Shown here: positions 1 through 6,394 of the stretch, in pieces | How positions within the stretch are numbered: position 1 is the stretch's first letter | Layout of the letters: each line of letters opens with the position of its first letter | From: JBJSXF01 sp046086225 | GTDB lineage: Bacteria > Actinomycetota > Acidimicrobiia > IMCC26256 > PALSA-610 | Direction of reading: 5' to 3' | NCBI GenBank assembly: GCA_046086225.1 | Contig: JBJSXF010000103.1 | Location: 1-14,415, forward strand | Length of the DNA stretch: 14,415 nucleotides | Notes under the pieces: model-generated | The model's input: the letters and a program-made list of their open reading frames with translations, nothing else | Told to the model about the DNA's origin: nothing | The model's database searches: none | Translations under genes and position numbers: made by a program

Positions 1-942
1 GCGCAGGCGATCGTCGTCGGCGTCACCGGGATAAGCCTCCTCGTGGCGGCCGGGTGGGCGTGGCGCTCGACCGACCTCACCCTGGCCACGGTCACCTGGT
101 GGCCGATCGCGGTGGCCTTCCTCGTGATCTCGCCGGTCACCCTCGGGGCGAAGATGCTCGAATACGACGCGGCGAGCCGGATCGTGGGCGCGCGGGCGCC
201 GTGGCGGCGGGCATTCGACGTGTCGATTGTGTCGGCGGCCGCGAACCTGCTGCCCCTGCCCGGCTCGGTCATCGTGACGACCCAGGCGATCTCCGAGCAG
301 GGAGCGAGCTACGGCTCGGCGGTCGTGGCGTCGACGATCCCGGGCCTCGCGTGGCTCGGTCTGTCGGGGCTGGTGGGCGGCACTGCGATCGCGGTGGCCG
401 GTGGCGCGGTCGTCGGGATGCTGATCGCGTCGGCCGGAGCGGTGGTGAGCGCGGCCGCGGTGGTGGCGTTCCGGCGCACGGCGGTCGGGGACGGCCGGAT
501 GGCGATCGCGGTCCGCATCGTGCTCATCGAGGTGGCGTGGATCGGGTTGAGCGGCCTGCGCTTCTGGCTGCTGCTACGGACGCTCGACATCGATGCGTCG
601 CCCGCCCAGGTGCTCGCGTTGGCGGTGGCAGGGGCGATGACGGTGGCGATCGGATTCGTGCCCGGGGGGCTCGGTGTGCGGGAGGCGCTCATCGCCGCGC
701 TCAGCCCGATCATCTCGCTGCCGGTCGCCGACGGCCTGCTCCTCGGGGTGATCGACCGGGTCGTGTGGCTGTCGTTCCTCGCGCTGGCTGCGGTGGTGGC
801 TGCGGCGACGCGCGGCCGGTCAGCGGCCGGTGGCCGCGGTGAGGATGGCAGCGAGTTCGTCGATGAGGGCGGCGTCGGCGTAGTGCTCGGCGAAGACGGC
901 ACGACCGGCGGCGGCGACGGTCCGGCGGGCCTCACCGCGTAG
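1..942 (+). CDS. UPF0104 / LPG-synthase-type membrane protein, 5' partial
   Basis: The reading frame is open from base 1, so the start lies outside the window; 313 residues are visible. It is a polytopic membrane protein made of successive hydrophobic helices rich in Ala, Val, Gly and Leu. The motif FVPGGLGVREAL at visible residues 219-230 is the signature of the lysylphosphatidylglycerol-synthase transmembrane family (PF03706, also UPF0104 and AglD-like). Members of this family lacking the synthase domain are thought to flip or handle lipids or lipid-linked sugars in the cytoplasmic membrane. The last predicted helix ends near residue 270. The remaining ~40 residues are Gly/Asp/Glu-rich, and from base 820 they are read antisense to the neighbouring glycosyltransferase, so this tail is probably a consequence of overlap and not a domain. 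Family assignment is fairly sure; substrate unknown. Next to glycan genes, a role in glycolipid export is plausible inference. Confidence 0.85.
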   Translation, partial: AQAIVVGVTGISLLVAAGWAWRSTDLTLATVTWWPIAVAFLVISPVTLGAKMLEYDAASRIVGARAPWRRAFDVSIVSAAANLLPLPGSVIVTTQAISEQGASYGSAVVASTIPGLAWLGLSGLVGGTAIAVAGGAVVGMLIASAGAVVSAAAVVAFRRTAVGDGRMAIAVRIVLIEVAWIGLSGLRFWLLLRTLDIDASPAQVLALAVAGAMTVAIGFVPGGLGVREALIAALSPIISLPVADGLLLGVIDRVVWLSFLALAAVVAAATRGRSAAGGRGEDGSEFVDEGGVGVVLGEDGTTGGGDGPAGLTA

Positions 943-1941
943 CCCGCGCAGCGCGGCGGCCAGTGCGGCGGCATCGCCGGGGGGCACGAGCACCAGGGCA
1001 TCGCCGTACGCGCCGCGCAGGGCCGGAGTGTCGGCGGTGACGACGGGTCGGGCGGCGGCCGTGCACTGGAACACCTTGTTGGGCACGACCCGGGCGGTCT
1101 TGGCGGACGTGCCGAACGCGCCGAGGCAGATCGAGGCCCGGGCGATCTCGTCGGTGAGCGCAGCTTCGGGGACGGGGTCGACGATCTCGACGTTGGTGAG
1201 ACCGAGCTCGGCGATGAGCGACTCGGCTGCGGGCCGAGCCTGACCGGCGCCGATGAGACGGAATCGACGCGGATCGTCGGTCATCAGCGCGGCGGCGCGC
1301 AGCACCGTCTCGATGCCGTGGAGCGGGATGAACGTGAGGTACCAGAGGATCGGCGCATCGTCGCTGGGGTCGGGTGCGGGAACGTAGATCGACTCGTCGG
1401 CTCCGACCCACAGCACGGCGAAGCGGTCGCGCGACCGACGGGTGAGGCGGGCGAAGAAGTCGGCGTGCTGGGGCGTGTCGCACACCACGAGGCCGACGCT
1501 CCAGCAGGCGAACGTGTCGAGCAGGCGCAGGGCGATCCCGATCGGGGAGCGGGGTCGGTGCAGGGCCCGGTCGGACACCACCGTGTCGTAGAGCGAGATG
1601 AAGGCGTCGAGGACGGTCGGGATGCGGCGCAGCCGCGCCACGAGGCCGAGGACGCAGGCATCGACGTGGCCGGGGTAGCAGAACACGACGACGTCGGGCC
1701 GGGGGCAGCGCAGGAGATACCAGATCGCGCCGAGGAGCCCGCGGGCGAGCCGCCAGGCGAGCGCGAGCGGCGAACCCGTCGATGCCTCGACCCGGTCACG
1801 GTCCCACGTGGCGGTGGGGTGGGCGTCGACCTCGGCTCCGAGCAGCTCGAGGAGCCGGAACCACTGGCGGGTGCGAGGCGTCGTCGGGTCGTACGCCCCG
1901 ATGACGAGCACGCGCGGTGCGGACGGCACCGGTCGGGTCAC
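820..1941 (-). CDS. GT4-like glycosyltransferase
   Basis: 373 residues from a GTG start. The GTG overlaps the TGA of the methyltransferase by 4 nt (GTGA), which fixes the start through translational coupling. The layout is GT-B: an N-terminal Rossmann half opening with VLVIGAYDP (11-19) and PDVVVFCYPGH (82-92), and a C-terminal half starting near ILWYLTFIPLHGIETVL (198-214). The stretch VPNKVFQCTAAARPVVTADT (286-305) corresponds to the nucleotide-sugar-binding region of family 4 glycosyltransferases. It should use a nucleotide sugar at the inner face of the membrane. Oddity: the usual acidic residue of the PNKxxE segment is Gln (Q292 here), so donor or catalysis may be altered. It is the last gene of the sulfotransferase-methyltransferase-glycosyltransferase operon, and its 3' end is antisense to the membrane gene on the plus strand. 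Exact sugar and acceptor cannot be read from sequence. Confidence 0.88.
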   Translation of the reverse strand: MTRPVPSAPRVLVIGAYDPTTPRTRQWFRLLELLGAEVDAHPTATWDRDRVEASTGSPLALAWRLARGLLGAIWYLLRCPRPDVVVFCYPGHVDACVLGLVARLRRIPTVLDAFISLYDTVVSDRALHRPRSPIGIALRLLDTFACWSVGLVVCDTPQHADFFARLTRRSRDRFAVLWVGADESIYVPAPDPSDDAPILWYLTFIPLHGIETVLRAAALMTDDPRRFRLIGAGQARPAAESLIAELGLTNVEIVDPVPEAALTDEIARASICLGAFGTSAKTARVVPNKVFQCTAAARPVVTADTPALRGAYGDALVLVPPGDAAALAAALRGLRGEARRTVAAAGRAVFAEHYADAALIDELAAILTAATGR

Positions 1942-2672
1942 GGCTGCCGACGGGCGAGCACGACGTAGCCGGTGCCGACGTCGGTGCGGGCGAACGGTGC
2001 CTGGAGGAGTCGTCCGGGCGCAGCGACTGCGGCGAGGGCGGTGGCCGTGGCGGCGCTGCCGGGCTGGAACCAGCGTCCGCTCGACGCGGTGCGGTCCTCG
2101 ACCCGTTCGGGTGCGGCCGCCCGGTCGAGGCTGCGGTTGGCGAGGAGATTGCGCCCGCGTTGGAGCACGTGGCCGAAGCCGGCGCCGTACGACGAGATGC
2201 GCAGCACCCGGTAGCCGGTGGCGAAGAGCAGGGCGGCGAGGGCATCGCGGTCGTAGCGCCGGAAGTGGCCGACGAGGCGGTCGGCCGCGCCGTACTGGTC
2301 GGCGTGGGCGGGCACGCTGAGGAGCAGATGACCGTCGGGGACGAGGTGATCGTGCCAGGCGCGCAGGGCGGCGGCGTCGTCCTCGATGTGCTCGAGCACC
2401 TCGAACGAGCAGACGAGGTCGAAGGTCTGCTCGCCGACCTCGGCGAGATCGCCGACGATGCGACCCCGACCGAGTGCGGCGAGCCGTTCGGCGGCGACGG
2501 CCCGGGAGCGGTCGTCGCGCTCGACCCCGACGTAGTCGGCCCGGCCCGCGAGCCAGGAGCCGAGCGCACCTTCGCCGGCCCCGACCTCGAGCACCGAGGC
2601 GGGAGCCGCCGCGTGCACCCCGGCCCGGATCGCGTCGAAGCGCAGCCAGGCGTTCGTCGTGAGGGGCGGCAT
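1938..2672 (-). CDS. Class I SAM-dependent methyltransferase
   Basis: 244 residues from ATG. The start overlaps the stop of the upstream sulfotransferase by one base (TGATG); no clear Shine-Dalgarno is visible, which fits reinitiation. The class I Rossmann methyltransferase fold is shown by motif I VLEVGAGEG (27-35), the acidic end of strand 2 at VGVERDD (48-54), DLAEVGEQTFDLVCSFEVLE (75-94, post-motif II and motif IV region), and LVPDGHLLLSVP (110-121). The segment GHFRRYDRDAL (135-145) is typical of Methyltransf_11/23-type enzymes that act on sugars, lipids or small metabolites. It probably transfers a methyl group from SAM to the product of the neighbouring glycosyltransferase or to its lipid carrier; this is inference from the operon. 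No membrane segment is obvious. The family is secure, the substrate unknown. Confidence 0.9.
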   Translation of the reverse strand: MPPLTTNAWLRFDAIRAGVHAAAPASVLEVGAGEGALGSWLAGRADYVGVERDDRSRAVAAERLAALGRGRIVGDLAEVGEQTFDLVCSFEVLEHIEDDAAALRAWHDHLVPDGHLLLSVPAHADQYGAADRLVGHFRRYDRDALAALLFATGYRVLRISSYGAGFGHVLQRGRNLLANRSLDRAAAPERVEDRTASSGRWFQPGSAATATALAAVAAPGRLLQAPFARTDVGTGYVVLARRQP

Positions 2673-3622
2673 CAGCGACGGGTGCGGACCGGCAGGTCGT
2701 AGCGGTGGAGCAGGGGCAGGGCGAGTGTGGTGCCGAGGAGCCGGTCGCGGGTGCCGATCTGCTCGCGCCACTCGTCGTCGGGCCGGATCGACGTGCTGCC
2801 GGTGTGCATCCGGATCGGGTTGCCGCCCACGGAGTGCGTCGGTCGGATCTCGGCGGCGCCGTCGGTGATGAAGCCGAGGTCGCCGGCCTGCTCGCCGACG
2901 AACTCGGCGAGGTCGGTGAGCGTGCCGGCCGGATTGCGGGCCAGATCGTCGTAGTGCACGAGCCGCAGCTCGGTGCGGCGGCCGATGGCCTCGACCACGA
3001 GGTTGCGGGCCGTCCAGCTCGCGGTGGAGTAGGTGGCACCGAAGCGATCCATCTCGCCGCTGTCGCGGTCGGTGTGCTTCTTCGTGCGCTTCCAGGAGTA
3101 GACGACGGCCCGGGGATCGCGGACGAGGTGGGCGATGCGCACCTCGACGTCGGGCACGAGGCCGAGGGCGACCGGCTCGAACGGCAGCCGCGACGAGTCG
3201 ACCACGACCTTGGCGCCGGTGACCTCGCCGATCGCGCGGTAGACCGCCGAGGCGGCATCGGTGTAACGCTCGAGGTCGGGCCAGGTCCGGCGACCGTCGG
3301 GCCGGGTGCGGAGCAGCCGGGGCACGTTGGGCCAGCGCACGACGGCGGCCTGGGCCCGATCGATGCCGGCGGTGGCGAGCGAGTCGCCGGGGCGGCGGCC
3401 GGCGATCTCGTCGGCCCGGGCGATCACGGCCCGCCAGGTGTCGCACTCCTGCACGGGGTGGCCGCAGCCGCAGCGGAAGTTGGATGAGAGCCCCCAGTCC
3501 CAGAGGCGGTTGAGCTCGCCGACGCTGAAGAACCCGGGGAGCTGGCCCATGAGACCGGCGAGCAGCGTGCCGCCGCTGCGTCCTTTGCCCGCGAGGAACA
3601 AGACCTTCATCGGCTCCGACAT
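2672..3622 (-). CDS. PAPS-dependent sulfotransferase
   Basis: 316 residues from ATG at 3622. The 5'-phosphosulfate loop is GKGRSGGTLL (12-21). The 3'-phosphate site is LVRDPRAVVYSW (166-177), with the expected Arg168 and Ser176. Further family marks are LVHYDDLARNP (221-231) and HSVGGNPIRM (263-272). A CGCGHPVQEC stretch (51-60) matches the Cys-rich segment seen in many bacterial sulfotransferases. The enzyme should move sulfate from PAPS to a hydroxyl of a carbohydrate or lipid. It is first of a three-gene operon with a methyltransferase and a glycosyltransferase, suggesting a sulfated, methylated glycan or glycolipid. Start choice: a TAGGCT -10 box ends 7 nt before this ATG, so the message may be leaderless and begin at the start codon. 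A second ATG 12 nt downstream (3610) has GGAG close in front and is an alternative. Confidence 0.9.
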   Translation of the reverse strand: MSEPMKVLFLAGKGRSGGTLLAGLMGQLPGFFSVGELNRLWDWGLSSNFRCGCGHPVQECDTWRAVIARADEIAGRRPGDSLATAGIDRAQAAVVRWPNVPRLLRTRPDGRRTWPDLERYTDAASAVYRAIGEVTGAKVVVDSSRLPFEPVALGLVPDVEVRIAHLVRDPRAVVYSWKRTKKHTDRDSGEMDRFGATYSTASWTARNLVVEAIGRRTELRLVHYDDLARNPAGTLTDLAEFVGEQAGDLGFITDGAAEIRPTHSVGGNPIRMHTGSTSIRPDDEWREQIGTRDRLLGTTLALPLLHRYDLPVRTRR

Positions 3623-3629
3623 CGGCGTC

Positions 3630-3635
3630 AGCCTA
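3630..3635 (-). promoter_or_regulatory. Putative -10 box of sulfotransferase operon (leaderless)
   Basis: On the minus strand TAGGCT lies here, 7 nt before the ATG at 3622. TANNNT is the actinobacterial -10 consensus, and this distance would put transcription start on or next to the A of the start codon. No convincing -35 was found at 17 bp. The same layout recurs upstream of the HAD and helicase genes in this window, which raises confidence. Confidence 0.55.
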
Positions 3636-3693
3636 GAGGCGCGGGTTGCCGATCCCGACGATCCGGTCGGAGGGCGGTGCGCGACCATGGGGC

Positions 3694-5397
3694 GTGATCA
3701 CGGAGGAGGGTGACGGGCCCGGAGATGCTCCCGGCGCGGCCTCCGACAGTGCTCCCGGACGGATCGCGGCCGTGCTTCCCGGTGTCCGCCGGGGTCTCCC
3801 CGACGCCGCGCTGCTCACGGCGGTCGTGGCGGTCGGCACGCTGGTGCATCCGATCGGCGAGCAGCTCGACCGCCCCTACTGGCGGGACGAGACCTGGGTC
3901 GCGGCGCTGGCCCGGGCGCCGTTCGGCAGCATCGGGGGGCTGAACGGGAGCACGCCGACGGGCTTCATGGCGCTCGTGAAGTTCGTGCCCGATTCGTGGC
4001 CGCAGGGCGGAAGGCTCGTGGCTCTGGCCTTCACCGCGCTCGGTGTGGCCGCGGCGTACGTGCTCGTGCGTCGGCTGGCGTGGCCGTCGGCGACGATCGC
4101 CCGGGCGGCGGCGACCGCGGCGGGGCTCGTGGTCGGGCTGGCGCCGGCGACGGTGCAGCGCAACGATCTGAAGCAGTACACGGCCGACGCCTGCTGTGCG
4201 CTCGTGCTGCTCATCGTGGCCGATGCCGTCGATCGTGAGCGGCCGCCGTACGCGGTGTGGTGGCTCGGCCTCGCGCTCCTGGCCGTCTTCCCGTTCAGCA
4301 CCGTGGCGGTGTTCACGGGGTTCGCGGTGTTCGTCGGCATCGGGGTGCGGCGGCTCGTCGCCCGCGACCTCATCGGATTCGCGTACGCGTTCGGCACCGG
4401 GGTCGGGGCGGGCGGACTGGTGTTGTGGTGGCTGGCCGCAGTGGTGCTGCCCGCGCAACCCGAGTCGCTGCGCGACTACTGGGCGCCCGCGTACCTCCAC
4501 GGCTCGTTCGGTGACGTGATGACGACCGTGTGGTCCCGACTGGACGCAGTGTCACCTCGTATCGGGCTCGCGCCGCTGCTCGCGATCGCGCTGCTCGCGG
4601 CGGGGGTCGTCGTGCTGGCCCGGCTCGGCTCGGTGGCGGTGGCGATCGCGGTGCCCGTGCTCGTGGTGGAGATGATCGTGCTCGGGGCCACCGACCGGTA
4701 CCCGTTCCTCGACGTGCGCACCTCGCACTTCCTCTTCATCGTGGTGCTGGTGACCGCGACCATCGGCGTGGCCGGCGCGGTCGCAGCCTTGGCCCACCGC
4801 CGGCGGGCCCTCGCGATCATCGTGGGGGTCGTGGTCCTCGGGGCGTACGCAGCCCAGGCGCGGCCGTACGCGGGCAAGCTCTGGATCTGGGACGAAGACA
4901 CCCGGGGCCAGACCGAGGCGGTGGCGGGCGCGTTGCGGCCGGGTGATGTAGTGGTGGTCGGCCGGGGGGCCGACTACGGCTTCGCGTACTACTGGCCCGC
5001 CGGTCGGCTCGACTTCCGCACAGCCGACGGGCCGACCGGGTTCCGGGTGCGGGTCCGGGACGTGCCCGCGCTCTACGCCCCCGACCGCACTCCCGACGCG
5101 CTCGCCGACACGATGGTCGATGCCGTCGGCTTGTGGCGAGCGGCGCCGGACGGAGCCCGGATCTTCGTGGTGCGCTCGCACCTCGCCCGGGGTGAGGATC
5201 GGATCTGGTCCGACGTCTTCGCGGCGCTCGGGGTGCGGCCCCGGCGGCTCGATGTGGGGCGTGAGCCGCTCCTCGTCATCGGGCCGCCCGGACCGGGTGA
5301 GCCGGGTTCGCCTCGGGTTGCGCCGAGGCCCCGACCCGAGCCGAAGGCCGGGGCGACCGCTACCCTCGGGGTCCCCGATCGGAGGTCGCTCCCGTGA
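3694..5397 (+). CDS. GT-C-type polytopic membrane protein (putative glycosyltransferase)
   Basis: 567 residues from GTG at 3694. A hydrophilic N-terminus (1-35) is followed by a first membrane helix (~38-53) and then a loop with YWRDETWVAALA (62-73). The Asp-Glu pair (65-66) sits where GT-C enzymes of the PMT/ArnT type carry their catalytic acidic motif. About ten hydrophobic segments follow to residue ~385, including a loop with NDLKQYTADA (157-166), also seen in this superfamily. A ~145-residue soluble C-terminal part follows. Such proteins transfer sugars from polyprenyl-phosphate donors on the outer face of the membrane. It is divergent from the sulfotransferase operon, so a joint role in surface glycan assembly is likely but inferred. 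The start is uncertain: an in-frame TTG at 3646, with GAGG in front, would add 16 residues, and neither start has a strong ribosome site. The last ~35 residues are Pro/Arg-rich and overlap control signals of the next small gene. Confidence 0.78.
   Translation: MITEEGDGPGDAPGAASDSAPGRIAAVLPGVRRGLPDAALLTAVVAVGTLVHPIGEQLDRPYWRDETWVAALARAPFGSIGGLNGSTPTGFMALVKFVPDSWPQGGRLVALAFTALGVAAAYVLVRRLAWPSATIARAAATAAGLVVGLAPATVQRNDLKQYTADACCALVLLIVADAVDRERPPYAVWWLGLALLAVFPFSTVAVFTGFAVFVGIGVRRLVARDLIGFAYAFGTGVGAGGLVLWWLAAVVLPAQPESLRDYWAPAYLHGSFGDVMTTVWSRLDAVSPRIGLAPLLAIALLAAGVVVLARLGSVAVAIAVPVLVVEMIVLGATDRYPFLDVRTSHFLFIVVLVTATIGVAGAVAALAHRRRALAIIVGVVVLGAYAAQARPYAGKLWIWDEDTRGQTEAVAGALRPGDVVVVGRGADYGFAYYWPAGRLDFRTADGPTGFRVRVRDVPALYAPDRTPDALADTMVDAVGLWRAAPDGARIFVVRSHLARGEDRIWSDVFAALGVRPRRLDVGREPLLVIGPPGPGEPGSPRVAPRPRPEPKAGATATLGVPDRRSLP
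5361..5386 (+). promoter_or_regulatory. Possible -10 box and strong RBS of small-protein gene
   Basis: TACCCT at 5361-5366 resembles a -10 box, and GGAGGT at 5381-5386 is a near-perfect Shine-Dalgarno 7 nt before the GTG at 5394. Both lie inside the 3' end of the GT-C gene. No clear -35 is visible, so the promoter part is weak, but the ribosome site is strong. Confidence 0.5.
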
Positions 5398-5468
5398 AGA
5401 AGCTCCTGCTCCTCGTCGTTCTGCTCGCCCTCGGTGCCGTCGTCACCAAGAAGGTGCGCTCGGCCTGA
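5394..5468 (+). CDS. 24-aa single-helix small membrane protein
   Basis: A GTG start overlaps the TGA of the upstream gene by 4 nt (GTGA). It has GGAGGT 7 nt before it and encodes 24 residues: VKKLLLLVVLLALG, then AVVTKKVRSA. The core (4-17) is a continuous hydrophobic helix flanked by Lys-Lys on both sides, as expected for a tiny one-pass membrane peptide or a stopped signal anchor. The beginning resembles actinobacterial 'DLW-39' small proteins (MKKLL plus a hydrophobic run), but it is shorter and lacks the Asp-Leu-Trp tail, so I do not assign that family firmly. Good translation signals and a GTGA junction like those of its neighbours argue that it is real. Function unknown. It ends 9 nt before the stop of the convergent HAD gene. 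Confidence 0.6.
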   Translation: MKKLLLLVVLLALGAVVTKKVRSA

Positions 5469-5477
5469 CCGGCCCCC

Positions 5478-6269
5478 TCAGGTGCCGACGGCCCGCCGCC
5501 GTAGGCGCCGGGCGACCACCAGACCCGTGCCGATCGCGACGGCGGTCAGTCCGGCCGCGATCGTGGGGCCGCGCGGCGGAACCGGCACGCGGTCGCGCAA
5601 GCGGATCGGCCGCTGGAAGAACCGCACCTCCCACTCGCGTTCGCGCGCGAGGCGGGCGAGTTCGCGATCGGGATTCACGGCCACGGGGTGGCCGACGCAT
5701 TCGAGCATCGGCAGGTCGGTGATCGAATCGGAGTAGGCGAAGGAGCCGGCGAGATCGATGCCCTCGGCGAGGGCGAGCTCGCGGATCGCCTCGGCCTTGT
5801 GGGGGCCGTAGGCGTAGAACTCGAGATCGCCGGTGTACCGACCGGTGTCGTCGATCAGGGCCCGGGTGGCGATGACCCGGTCGACGCCGAGGTGGTCGCC
5901 GATCGGGGCGACGGTCTCGTTGGGTGAGGACGACACGATCACGGTGAGGCGACCGGCGGCCCGGTGCTCCTCGATGAGCTCGAGCGCCTCGGCGTAGATG
6001 ATCGGGATGATGACCTCGTCGAGCGTCTTGCGTACGAGTGCTTCGACGTGGGCCTGGTCCCAGCCGCGCGTGAGGCCGAGCACCGCCTCGCGCATGCGTT
6101 CCATCTTCCCCTCGTCGGCGCCGACGAGCTGGTAGACGACCTGGGCGTAGAGGCCCCGCACGATCGTGGACCGCGAAATGAGGCCGTCGCGGTACAACGT
6201 GGAGCCGAGCGCGATCACCGAGCTGTTCGCGATCACCGTCTTGTCGAGGTCGAAGAAGGCTGCCTCCAC
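5478..6269 (-). CDS. HAD-superfamily IB phosphatase-like protein with C-terminal helix
   Basis: 263 residues from GTG. HAD motif I is FFDLDKTV (5-12) with nucleophile Asp7 and acid/base Asp9; motif II is the Ser run at 113-115 (IVSSSPNE); motif III is Lys158 (YGPHKAEAI); motif IV is YSDSITDLPML (179-189) with Asp181 and Asp185. All catalytic residues are present, so it should be an active phosphomonoesterase of subfamily IB (SerB/CicA-like, TIGR01490 type). Substrate unknown. Residues 235-253 form a hydrophobic helix followed by Arg-rich RRLRRR, so the enzyme is probably tail-anchored with the catalytic domain in the cytoplasm. It is divergent from the Tad operon, the arrangement I recall for Rv3661 beside Rv3660c in M. 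tuberculosis, suggesting a conserved link. The GTG start is supported by a -10 box 7 nt upstream (leaderless). Confidence 0.9.
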   Translation of the reverse strand: MEAAFFDLDKTVIANSSVIALGSTLYRDGLISRSTIVRGLYAQVVYQLVGADEGKMERMREAVLGLTRGWDQAHVEALVRKTLDEVIIPIIYAEALELIEEHRAAGRLTVIVSSSPNETVAPIGDHLGVDRVIATRALIDDTGRYTGDLEFYAYGPHKAEAIRELALAEGIDLAGSFAYSDSITDLPMLECVGHPVAVNPDRELARLAREREWEVRFFQRPIRLRDRVPVPPRGPTIAAGLTAVAIGTGLVVARRLRRRAVGT

Positions 6270-6276
6270 GCACGCG

Positions 6277-6282
6277 AGGTTA
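6277..6282 (-). promoter_or_regulatory. Putative -10 box of HAD gene (leaderless)
   Basis: TAACCT on the minus strand ends 7 nt before the GTG at 6269, placing transcription start at the start codon. The region at -35 is GC-only and shows no consensus. It lies only 11 bp from the -35 box of the divergent Tad promoter. Confidence 0.6.
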
Positions 6283-6293
6283 CGCCCGGGGTC

Positions 6294-6322
6294 TTGACGG
6301 GCCGCTCCGCTCGCCGTACCGT
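6294..6322 (+). promoter_or_regulatory. Putative sigma-70-type promoter of Tad operon
   Basis: TTGACG (6294-6299) and TACCGT (6317-6322) are separated by exactly 17 bp, close to the housekeeping promoter consensus. The predicted start near 6329 gives a leader of about 65 nt before the GTG at 6395. This is the best-formed promoter in the window, and the only plausible one seen for the seven-gene operon. Confidence 0.65.
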
Positions 6323-6378
6323 GCCGCCGCTCCCCCCGCCTTCCCCGACCGACACCGCACGCCCATGCGCGTGCCCGT

Positions 6379-6389
6379 AGGAGGGGAGG
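6379..6389 (+). promoter_or_regulatory. Strong RBS deciding the tadZ-like start
   Basis: AGGAGGGGAGG ends 5 nt before GTG 6395. An in-frame ATG at 6365 lies upstream of this site and has no ribosome site of its own, so 6395 is preferred. Confidence 0.65.
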
Positions 6390-6394
6390 CCCCC

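Noticed and set aside
1938..3446. Long minus-strand frames that would fuse the methyltransferase or the glycosyltransferase to an extra N-terminal half
   Set aside because: The extra parts are Arg/Pro/Ala-rich shadows of the upstream sulfotransferase and methyltransferase genes; the real starts are at the TGATG and GTGA junctions.
5461..5480. Possible terminator between the small peptide gene and the HAD gene
   Set aside because: Only a 4-bp GGCC stem and no T-run; too weak to call.
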